From IMG/VR virus record IMGVR_UViG_3300036876_000097, positions 1 to 22,979 of that record: 22,979 bases of DNA, one strand, 5' to 3'. Numbering within the stretch: the first letter of the stretch is position 1; each line of letters begins with the position of its first letter. The DNA comes from a virus. The translations under genes and the position numbers were made by a program. Positions 1-6,687 of this stretch are shown here, in pieces. A model generated the notes under the pieces. That model was given only the letters and a program-made list of their open reading frames with translations, was not told where the DNA came from and did not search any database.

Positions 1-2934
1 GGCACGAATATAAGAGTCCACAACGCGGTTGCCGGTTCTTGCCCTGTCAATGAGTGATGAATTATCCACATGAAGGTCCTGGATCAGACCCTCCTTCAAG
101 GCGGCAGTCTCACTTCCCTTACGTAATGTCACAAAAATTTCCCGGCTTCCTTGCTTCGCGCCGCGCGCGGCAGCCTGCATGATGTCCGACACCTTAGGCA
201 TCAACTGCGTCCGCTCGCCACCAACGCGTGCAACGCGAAGCGCATCCGCAAACGCAGCAGGAACCTTCGCTACTTCTTCCGCCGGGATGGCCGCTATGTG
301 TGACAGACCGACCTTACCTACTGTACGGATCGCGCCGACAAGGCCCGCAGCGCGGGCCGCGAGGATCTTCTGCAGCGGCGTCATGGGGCGCAGCGACTTA
401 GCCTGAGCCATCAACATCTTCCTCAACGTTCTCTGCTGATCCAATGCCTTTTGAAGTTCAGGGCTGCGCACCGGCGTCACCTTCGGACTCTGAGCGGGCG
501 ACTTACCCGCCCTCAACTCATCTGTTTCAGCCTGGACGCGGGCGACTTTTTTCTGGTCCGCCACCTCTTTCCTCGCCGCCTTCAGCTCCTCCATTGCCTT
601 TTGAAGTTCAGGGCTGCGCACCGGCGTCACCTTCGGACTCTGAGCGGGCGACTTACCCGCCCTCAAATCATCTGCTTTAGCCCGGAGGCGTGCCGCTTTT
701 TGCTGGTCCGCTACCTTTGTCTGCGCCGCCTTCAGCTCCTCCATTGCCTTTTTAACTTCAGGGCTGCGCTCCGGCGTCATCTTCGGACTCTTAGCGGGCG
801 ACTTACCCGCCCTCAAATCATCTGCTTTAGCCCGGAGGCGTGCCGCTTTTTGCTGGTCCGCTACCTTTGTCTGCGCCGCCTTCAGCCGCTCCAATGCCTT
901 TTGAAGTTCAGGGCTGCGCACCGTCGGCACCTTCGGACTCTTAGCGGGCACGTCGTTCGCCTCTATAGCGGCTGTTTTAGCCCGGACGCGGGCCTCCCGT
1001 TTCATATCCGTAAACCGTTGTGCGGCGACTCCTAGCGGCCTTTTCGCGGTGTCTTCGCCATACCGTGATAGATAATTGTGGATCTGCCGCTCGGTAAGTA
1101 CAGGCATCTGCTCGCGTACGCGGTCTACGAAGTCGTCAAGACGTACAACACCTTTCTTGGCATAATTGGCGGCGAGTTTTTGTATGATGCCGGCTGCGTC
1201 CACCCCCTGCTTCGCGCTGAAATTTATCGTTTGCGCGCCGATTGCCTTTTTGAGTTGCGCATACAGGTCCGCCTGCTCTTCGTCTAAGTTCTGTACCTTC
1301 GCCGTCCTGCGTGCCGTACGGACCGGTCGGCTGTGCGATGCTTCGGCGGCCTCCCGCAGGCGCGCGGCTTCGGTCTCCTCCAGCTTCTTGATATAATCGC
1401 TCGTTTTCGTGAGCCTGGTATGCAAATCCGCAATGTCATTCCGCTCGCTCTCGGTTAGATCTGATCCCTTCCTCTTCTTGGCTAACTCATAGACCGTTTC
1501 GATACGTTCCGGATCATACATGAAGAGCTTACGTGCTTCAAACTCGCGCGCCTGACGTGTCCCCGACTTCTGCAAAGCCTCGGTTATCCGGTCAAGGTCC
1601 TCGAATGCCGCGTCCAGTTTCTCTTTTGCTATCTGAGAACCGTTCGGATCCCCGGCTTTCTTCGCCGCGGCTATCGCCTCGTTCGCCGCCTCCATGCGGT
1701 TCCCGATGTTGTACTGTTCGAAGGCGAGCGCCGCGGTCTCTGACTCGCTCAACGTCTCGTGGGGATCCGCTTTGATACGCTGGGCAATGTCATAAGGCCT
1801 CTGCGGTGCGGCGGATACATCGTCGACGGCCTGGTTCATGATGCGGGTGAGTTCATGCTTCTCCCCTTTCGGGACTTCGGGTAAGCCCGCAGCCTGCCGC
1901 CATTTTTCAGTTATAGAATTCCGCGCACCGTACGGAAGCTTCTTCGGAGTCTTTACCTTCTTCGGAGTCTTTACCTTCTTCGGAGTCTTTACCTTAGCAG
2001 CAGGCGCATCCGGCTCCGGAGTCTTTACCTTAGCAGCAGGCGCATCCGGCTCCGGAGTCTTTACCTTAGCAGCAGGCGCATCCGGCTCCGGAGTCTTTAC
2101 ATTAGCAGCATCCGGAACCGGCTTTGGAGCTTCCGCTCGCTTCATCACAGTTTCAGCGATTCCCTTGCCCTTTAGAGCAGCGCCCGTAAACGACAACACC
2201 GCCATACCTAAATTCGTCACGGCATCGGCGGCGTCGTCAGGGTCGTGCGTTTTTTGATACCGCTTGGCGGATTCTATCCCCGCAACCGCCATTTTGGGAA
2301 CGAAGTATGCAGCCGCGGCAAGGTCTGCGACCCACCCCAATGGCGTTGCATTAGCAACAGCAAGAGTACCCATAAGCGCCAGGTTTTTCGGGTCTTCCAC
2401 CGAAGAAACAATGTTCTGAGCAATCCGACGTCCAAACGCTGACGCGAAGTGCAGGTTTTTCGGGTCTTCCACCGAAGAAACAATGTTCTGAGCAATCCGA
2501 CGTCCAAACGCTGACGCGAAGTGTTGGTTATTGGCAGGCAAGGAACCGGCCGGCGCAGGTTGGTTGGGAGATGGGTGCTGAGGGCCATGCCCCCCTTTGT
2601 TCGGGGCGTGCTGCTGCTCTTTCGGCGTTCGGGGCACAGAGCGCATCTCCTGCTCGAAGGTTTTAATAGACTCAATGTTCTGAGCAATCCGACTTTCAAA
2701 ATTAAGCGGTGCCCACTCAACTTCAGGCCCAGGCGGGAAGGGTTGGTTATTGGCAGGCAAGGAACCGGCCGGCGCAGGTTGGTTGGGAGGTTTAGAGTAG
2801 GGTGTTGAGCGGGATTTTGACCCAGCGCGAATCTGCGCGACTATCCCGTCGAACTCTGCGTGTGTTGGCGGCGTGGGTTTGTCCCAAGGCACACTGTGCG
2901 GCTTCCCGTCGATTGTGACTTTATAATCAGGCAT
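1..2934 (-). CDS. Giant internal virion (ejection-like) protein, partial: C-terminus beyond the window edge
   Basis: Reading from the ATG at 2934, the frame is open for 978 codons to position 1 without a stop, so the protein is at least 978 residues and its end is missing. The start has a GGAG site 6 bases upstream and lies 3 bases after the stop of the preceding gene. Visible parts in order: a short N-terminal stretch with an acidic-aromatic motif (VPWDKPTPPT, about 14-23); proline-rich linkers with duplicated segments (about 48-185); a hydrophobic Ala-rich region (about 187-250) that could be membrane-active; a Lys-Thr-Pro repeat linker (about 278-332); a long charged helical region; then about four 50-residue repeats (about 632-831) with a predicted coiled-coil look and repeated Arg/Lys-Ser-Pro motifs. 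Last gene of an ejection-type block, where P22 carries gp16, so I infer a large internal virion protein injected with the DNA. No enzymatic motif was recognised, and one may lie in the missing part. The function is inferred from position only. Confidence 0.8.
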   Translation of the reverse strand, partial: MPDYKVTIDGKPHSVPWDKPTPPTHAEFDGIVAQIRAGSKSRSTPYSKPPNQPAPAGSLPANNQPFPPGPEVEWAPLNFESRIAQNIESIKTFEQEMRSVPRTPKEQQHAPNKGGHGPQHPSPNQPAPAGSLPANNQHFASAFGRRIAQNIVSSVEDPKNLHFASAFGRRIAQNIVSSVEDPKNLALMGTLAVANATPLGWVADLAAAAYFVPKMAVAGIESAKRYQKTHDPDDAADAVTNLGMAVLSFTGAALKGKGIAETVMKRAEAPKPVPDAANVKTPEPDAPAAKVKTPEPDAPAAKVKTPEPDAPAAKVKTPKKVKTPKKVKTPKKLPYGARNSITEKWRQAAGLPEVPKGEKHELTRIMNQAVDDVSAAPQRPYDIAQRIKADPHETLSESETAALAFEQYNIGNRMEAANEAIAAAKKAGDPNGSQIAKEKLDAAFEDLDRITEALQKSGTRQAREFEARKLFMYDPERIETVYELAKKRKGSDLTESERNDIADLHTRLTKTSDYIKKLEETEAARLREAAEASHSRPVRTARRTAKVQNLDEEQADLYAQLKKAIGAQTINFSAKQGVDAAGIIQKLAANYAKKGVVRLDDFVDRVREQMPVLTERQIHNYLSRYGEDTAKRPLGVAAQRFTDMKREARVRAKTAAIEANDVPAKSPKVPTVRSPELQKALERLKAAQTKVADQQKAARLRAKADDLRAGKSPAKSPKMTPERSPEVKKAMEELKAAQTKVADQQKAARLRAKADDLRAGKSPAQSPKVTPVRSPELQKAMEELKAARKEVADQKKVARVQAETDELRAGKSPAQSPKVTPVRSPELQKALDQQRTLRKMLMAQAKSLRPMTPLQKILAARAAGLVGAIRTVGKVGLSHIAAIPAEEVAKVPAAFADALRVARVGGERTQLMPKVSDIMQAAARGAKQGSREIFVTLRKGSETAALKEGLIQDLHVDNSSLIDRARTGNRVVDSYIRA
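441..1040 (-). repeat. Four tandem 150-bp coding repeats
   Basis: Units begin at 441, 591, 741 and 891, each marked by CCAATGCC or CCATTGCC followed by the same block. The period is exactly 150 bp, or 50 codons, so the frame of the giant ejection-like protein is kept. The first three units are very similar; the fourth (891-1040) diverges in its second half and is upstream in the gene. The encoded unit has an SPELQKA helix start, a Lys/Ala-rich helix with ADQQKAARLRAKADDL, and a basic linker with KSPAKSPK or KSPAQSPK. Confidence 0.9.
1939..2100 (-). repeat. Lys-Thr-Pro linker repeats (three 18-bp units plus three 36-bp units)
   Basis: Inside the giant ejection-like gene, three identical 18-bp units (1939-1992) encode VKTPKK three times. 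Three 36-bp units (1993-2100) encode KVKTPEPDAPAA three times. Both units share the GGAGTCTTTAC core, so the 18-bp array probably arose from, or seeded, the 36-bp array. The product is a flexible basic, proline-rich linker resembling histone H1 tails in composition; that likeness is compositional only. Confidence 0.9.
2380..2523 (-). repeat. Exact 72-bp tandem duplication
   Basis: Bases 2380-2451 are repeated exactly at 2452-2523. Each copy encodes 24 residues beginning HFASAFGRRIAQNI and ending EDPKNL. The in-frame length and the lack of any difference between copies point to a recent duplication. A 20-base core of this unit (encoding RIAQNI) recurs a third time near 2674-2694. Confidence 0.95.
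2524..2570 (-). repeat. Dispersed 47-bp repeat, copy A (copy B at 2743-2789)
   Basis: The 47 bases at 2524-2570 recur at 2743-2789 in the same orientation and reading frame, 219 bp apart. They encode the linker PNQPAPAGSLPANNQ. Each copy precedes a segment containing RIAQNI, so a whole linker-plus-helix cassette appears to have been duplicated, with the material between later diverging. Confidence 0.9.
2743..2789 (-). repeat. Dispersed 47-bp repeat, copy B
   Basis: Second copy of the 47-bp linker repeat whose first copy is at 2524-2570. It encodes PNQPAPAGSLPANNQ near residue 49 of the giant protein. Confidence 0.9.
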
Positions 2935-2937
2935 CTT

Positions 2938-4425
2938 CTACTCCAGCGTAGCCGTCCACCCGGGTCCGCTATCGACGGGACGCTTCATCGCGGCAGGAGG
3001 CGTTACGGGCGCAACTTTGACCGACTGTCGTTCTTTTGTGCGCTGCACATTCCGGGCTGCATCCTGCTTCAAACCCTTCGTACCTTTATGGTCTACCGCC
3101 CCGCTTTTATGCAGGCGGAATAGCACGCCCTCATCCGCAACCATCTTATCCGCGACCGCCTTGTTCTCATTCAGAACGTTCATCGTGGCGACCTCGCTAA
3201 CCATCTCGCCCTGGCGTATCTTGCACCGGGCAAAAGCTGCTGCTGATAAGTCCTTGGCAGACATCGGCTTACCGCCTTTGCCGATATGTGATAATGACTC
3301 ATAGAGGGGCAGTTCGCTGCGCGTTCCGAGTTGCTCTTTTTCTGTGTCGAGGTCCTCTATGGTGGCATTCGGATTTTTCTTGGCATAGTTTCCCGCCCAC
3401 TGAGAGACGTTGTACGCGGTCTGCGCATTTTCCTGTAGGTTCGTCAAACGCGTGTGGGACGCGGCAAGCTTGGTCTGCATTTCCAACTTGAAGTTCCGAA
3501 GTGCCCGCGCCGTAGTCGGCTTGATTTCCTTCCCCGCCTGCTGCCGTGCCTCAATAAGCGCGTTCTCGGCTAAGATACGCACGGGGAGAAGCTGCTCTTC
3601 TGTCGTCTTACGGGCATCTGTGTAGGCTGTGGACGCTTTGATCTCAGCGATCTGAGCCCGCAGCTTCTCGCGCGTAAGCCCCGCGTTTGCGAGCTTATTC
3701 ATCAGATCTTTGTTCTGCAACGACCTGGCTTGCTGCGTAAGCACGCCGAGAGCTAGATGTTGACCGGCTAGTGCGTGCCGGTCTTTTTCCTGCTCTGTTA
3801 ATTCACGGATCTTCGCCTTGGCCGCATCTATTTGCGCCTTATCGTGCTGAAGCCCTGCTAGAACGACAGGGAGAATGTGCGACGGCTGCGATGACGCTGC
3901 TGGAGGCGGCGGCTGCGATGACGATGCTGGAGCAGTCTGTCCCAAATCTTCCATATGCCGCTGCGATGACGCTGCTGGAGGCGGCTGCGATGACGCTGCT
4001 GGAGCAGTCTGTCCCAAATCTTTCATATACGGGAAAGCGTGATGCCAACTCTCCCATTCGGGTGTTCCAGGGGTCAACCCGCTCTTGGCGAGGAACTCAT
4101 CAAAACGCTGCAGCGACGTTAAACCTGCGCCCTGTAGGCGTAAGTTTGCTACCATCACTTCAGTCTTTTCCTTTTTATCCACGGCATCGGCGGCTTGAAC
4201 GAGTTTTGCAACGTTGTCGTCATGCACGGTCTTGTAGTGATCCGCGAGGCGCGCCTGCTCCTGTGTCCAACGATCGTCCATCTCTTTCTGGCGTGCGAGA
4301 GCATCTTTATGTTCGGTATTGTAGCGCGTCTGCTCGATCTTGCGCTCTTCGCCGCGTTCGTAATTCGCGACACCGCTCTCAATCCCTTGAAGGAGCAGCG
4401 AGCCCGCGTTACCGAAGTTTGGCAT
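2938..4425 (-). CDS. Probable internal virion / ejection protein (coiled-coil, with Pro-Ala-Ser-Gln repeats)
   Basis: A 495-residue protein starting at an ATG with an AGGGAGG site 9 bases upstream. The first 40 or so residues (NAGSLLLQGIESGVANYERG) resemble the N-terminus of phage DNA-ejection proteins, followed by a highly charged, Gln/Lys/Glu-rich helical region likely to form coiled coils. A low-complexity linker rich in Pro, Ala, Ser and Gln (about residues 133-182) contains two copies of a 24-25 residue unit around DLGQTAPA. The rest is mostly charged helix with a basic C-terminal tail. It is the middle one of three genes after the fibre block, the place of gp20 in P22, so I infer an ejection protein. 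No family was recognised with certainty. Confidence 0.8.
   Translation of the reverse strand: MPNFGNAGSLLLQGIESGVANYERGEERKIEQTRYNTEHKDALARQKEMDDRWTQEQARLADHYKTVHDDNVAKLVQAADAVDKKEKTEVMVANLRLQGAGLTSLQRFDEFLAKSGLTPGTPEWESWHHAFPYMKDLGQTAPAASSQPPPAASSQRHMEDLGQTAPASSSQPPPPAASSQPSHILPVVLAGLQHDKAQIDAAKAKIRELTEQEKDRHALAGQHLALGVLTQQARSLQNKDLMNKLANAGLTREKLRAQIAEIKASTAYTDARKTTEEQLLPVRILAENALIEARQQAGKEIKPTTARALRNFKLEMQTKLAASHTRLTNLQENAQTAYNVSQWAGNYAKKNPNATIEDLDTEKEQLGTRSELPLYESLSHIGKGGKPMSAKDLSAAAFARCKIRQGEMVSEVATMNVLNENKAVADKMVADEGVLFRLHKSGAVDHKGTKGLKQDAARNVQRTKERQSVKVAPVTPPAAMKRPVDSGPGWTATLE
3885..4031 (-). repeat. Imperfect tandem repeat of about 75 bp, two copies
   Basis: Copy one spans about 3885-3959 and copy two about 3960-4031. 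The second copy lacks one triplet and has a few substitutions. Each copy itself contains two shorter GCTGCGATGACG blocks. The repeat encodes the Pro/Ala/Ser/Gln linker of the 495-residue ejection-like protein, and length changes are multiples of three, so the frame is preserved. Confidence 0.85.
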
Positions 4426-4443
4426 TAGATGATCCCTCCCTAA

Positions 4444-5124
4444 TTAGTGTTTGAGAACCACGCCGCCGATGCTAGCGGCTCCGCCAAGGATTCCGCCAAT
4501 CAGGTTCATGAACGAACCTTCATCCTCCTGGCTTATCTGACTTTGCGTAGCGTAGAGTTGGTTTACCGTTTGCTGCTCCGTCCCCAGTCCCGCCGCGCCC
4601 GCCTCTTGCTGAGACATCCCTACCTGCGTTTCCTGGAGCCCGAGAGTCTGCTGCTGCTGAATAAGGCTGGTATACGCCGAGGTTTTCTGCTGCTCATAGT
4701 ACGAGTTGGAGATCGCTACAGCGTCCGCCGATGCGGATGGATCCGTAATCCCTCGGGCCGCATAACTGGCCTGAATGCCGGCAGTTGCCGACTGCTGCGC
4801 CTGAGTGATCTGCGCCGTCGTAACATTCAACTGCTGTTGCATTGCCGGGGTAAGTTGCCCCGACGCCGCTGAGTTGATCATTTGCTGTCCAGTGTTGTAT
4901 GCCGTCTGCCCCTGGTTGCCGATGTTCTGGTAGGCATTGCTGGTCGCCTGTTGTAGAGCCGTCGACGATTTTATAGGCGAGCTTGTGCCCCAGCCCATGT
5001 AGGATGACAAAGGGTTGTTCGAGTTAATCACCGGATTCTTAGCGGAAAGCGCCTGATTCGTTTGAGCTGCCGTCGCCTGCGGAACCTGCACCGTATTTGC
5101 TGCTGTAGACGTCTGTAACGCCAT
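4444..5124 (-). CDS. Probable small ejection / DNA-transfer protein (gp7-like by position)
   Basis: A 226-residue protein, very rich in Gln, Ala, Thr and Ser with few charges, starting at an ATG after an AAGGGGGG site. Residues about 60-200 are likely a long Gln/Ala-rich helix. The C-terminal 20 residues are a Gly/Ile/Ala-rich hydrophobic segment (NLIGGILGGAASIGG) with GxxxG-type spacing that could insert in a membrane. That combination, and its position as the first and smallest of three consecutive internal-protein candidates, fits the small ejection proteins of short-tailed phages such as P22 gp7. The assignment is by composition and order, not by a recognised signature. It ends 18 bases before the next gene. 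Confidence 0.75.
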   Translation of the reverse strand: MALQTSTAANTVQVPQATAAQTNQALSAKNPVINSNNPLSSYMGWGTSSPIKSSTALQQATSNAYQNIGNQGQTAYNTGQQMINSAASGQLTPAMQQQLNVTTAQITQAQQSATAGIQASYAARGITDPSASADAVAISNSYYEQQKTSAYTSLIQQQQTLGLQETQVGMSQQEAGAAGLGTEQQTVNQLYATQSQISQEDEGSFMNLIGGILGGAASIGGVVLKH

Positions 5125-5136
5125 GACACACCCCCC

Positions 5137-5586
5137 TTACGCGGGAACGAGCTGAACTCCTACCCACAACGATTCGTCGGTATATAGATCGGCCGAAATG
5201 CTTATCTTCTGCCCCGAGCTTACCGTGACCGACGATGGGTTGATATAGCCTTCGTATTCGGCCCCTGGCACAAATACTGTACAAAGCGTCGAGCCGATGT
5301 ACTCACCTGTTCCGTCATAGCCCGTCACCTCTACATTTGTGCCAATGGAACTACCGCTGAGTCGGACGTTGACACGGACGATGTTGTACGTTACCGAGCT
5401 AACGCCGTCATCGCCATACGGCACAACTAGTTCCTGGCCAGTTCCCGAGAACTGCAAGGTACAGCCCGCGCTTCCTGGCGGACCGGTAGGACCGGCAGGA
5501 CCGGGCGCCCCGCTCGCCCCGCTACCTACAAACCACTGCGTGCCGTCAGTTGTCAGGATGGTTACGGTTGGCGACTGATCGCTCAT
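5137..5586 (-). CDS. Short collagen-like virion protein with beta-rich C-terminus
   Basis: A 149-residue protein. Residues about 1-20 include a TDGTQWFVG motif. Residues about 23-41 are six or so Gly-X-Y triplets (GASGAPGPAGPTGPPGSAG) with far more Pro than the longer fibre. The rest (about 42-149) alternates hydrophobic and polar residues like a small beta-sandwich. The start ATG overlaps the stop of the glycosyltransferase in an ATGA arrangement and has no clear Shine-Dalgarno site, so translation is probably coupled to it. It is likely a tail-fibre accessory or receptor-binding tip, and possibly a substrate of the glycosyltransferase; both roles are inferred. Confidence 0.8.
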   Translation of the reverse strand: MSDQSPTVTILTTDGTQWFVGSGASGAPGPAGPTGPPGSAGCTLQFSGTGQELVVPYGDDGVSSVTYNIVRVNVRLSGSSIGTNVEVTGYDGTGEYIGSTLCTVFVPGAEYEGYINPSSVTVSSGQKISISADLYTDESLWVGVQLVPA

Positions 5587-6686
5587 CGTGAATACCAGTC
5601 TTTCTGCGGCAAGATAGCGCCGTGTTCGAGCACAAACTGAAAGTATGCCTCATACCTCGGGGCTATCTCGTCGCAGGAATATAGCAGCCCCCAGGCACGG
5701 CAAACCTTCGGGTCGATAGCGTTGATGTTCTCAACCGCTGTACAGAATTCGTCAAACGAGCGGCAGCGATACCCCGTATGGCCGTGGCGCACGTTCTCAG
5801 TAAAGCCACCCCAATCGGGACAGATTACCGGCGTGCCGCTCAGCGCCGCCTCAACGACAACACCGCCAAATGGCTCTACATACTGCGTCGGAGCAAGGAG
5901 CGCCTTCGCGCCAGACATTAGACTGCGACGTTTATCGACATCGGCGTAGCCGACGAACTCCGCTCCGCGCAGATCCAGACCGTCAGGCGTTCCTTGGCCC
6001 GCAACCACCAACTGAGTGCCCGTCGCCGCCGCAATCTCTGCCGCGAGACGGACGCCCTTAGACTCGATAATGCGACCAAGATAGAGGACATAATTCTCCT
6101 TGCGCTCCTTGTACTCGAAATCGGCCGGGGCAAAAAAGTTGGGAATAACGGTGTCGTACCAGTTCCCCATGTCATTCTGTTCCCGGGTTCCGTCCTTCAG
6201 CAGCCGCCCGAGCCCGTACACAAAATGACGCCAAGCCTCACTCTCGAAGACTCGGAACCGGGACCACGTGTCCTTATAGCCTATACCGCTTTCCACGGGG
6301 ACGACGTAGGAATGCAAGTAATCGGCTATCGGTTTATGCCCCCAACCCCAGGCGCATAACAGAAACTCTCCGTCGGACTTCACCCGGCGCATGATCTCTT
6401 CTGCGGCGATAAGGTTAAAGCACCGGGTATATGCGTCTGACGTGTCATACCGGAACTGGTTCGTCCTATCCTGGTTTTCAGGATAGTTCTCCTTCTGGCT
6501 CTTCTCCTCCATTATGACGACGTTCTCTGTGCACGTTGGATTGGAACCTTCGACGCCATAATGGTACACTATATGCCCGAGCTTATGGAGCATCGCGCAG
6601 AGTTTGTAGACCTTCTGCGTGTAGGCGCAGGATAGCCAGTCTTTGTTCGTCTGCGTATGCGCAAGCCCCGGTATGTGGAATATCAC
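5583..6686 (-). CDS. Glycosyltransferase family 4-like (GT-B fold) enzyme within the fibre cluster
   Basis: About 367 residues. The C-terminal half has the GT4 nucleotide-sugar-binding pattern: VLYLGRIIESKG (about 200-211) followed by EPFGGVVVE (about 271-279), the E-x7-E motif, then GTPVICPDWGGFTENV and a Gly-His-Thr-Gly segment. The N-terminal half starts with a beta strand leading to a Gly-rich HIPGLAHTQ loop, expected for the acceptor-side domain. It should transfer a sugar from a nucleotide donor in the host cytoplasm; donor and acceptor are unknown. I chose GTG at 6686 because GAGG lies exactly 6 bases upstream and it begins one base after the stop of the collagen-like gene. A GTG at 6698 would add four residues but has a poorer site. 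Its place between two collagen-like genes suggests it glycosylates virion fibres, though host surface modification is also possible. Confidence 0.9.
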   Translation of the reverse strand: MIFHIPGLAHTQTNKDWLSCAYTQKVYKLCAMLHKLGHIVYHYGVEGSNPTCTENVVIMEEKSQKENYPENQDRTNQFRYDTSDAYTRCFNLIAAEEIMRRVKSDGEFLLCAWGWGHKPIADYLHSYVVPVESGIGYKDTWSRFRVFESEAWRHFVYGLGRLLKDGTREQNDMGNWYDTVIPNFFAPADFEYKERKENYVLYLGRIIESKGVRLAAEIAAATGTQLVVAGQGTPDGLDLRGAEFVGYADVDKRRSLMSGAKALLAPTQYVEPFGGVVVEAALSGTPVICPDWGGFTENVRHGHTGYRCRSFDEFCTAVENINAIDPKVCRAWGLLYSCDEIAPRYEAYFQFVLEHGAILPQKDWYSR

Positions 6687-6687
6687 G

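Noticed and set aside
451-1035. 194-codon plus-strand frame with internal repeats
   Set aside because: It is antisense, codon for codon, to the giant ejection-like gene. Its repeats are those of the true gene.
441-1040. Regular repeats considered as a CRISPR array
   Set aside because: The period is 150 bp with almost no spacer diversity, and the units are in frame within an open reading frame. These are protein repeats.
2274-2720. 148-codon minus-strand frame with repeated segments
   Set aside because: It overlaps the longer open frame of the giant protein in another phase, and repeats only because the DNA beneath repeats. It has no suitable start site.
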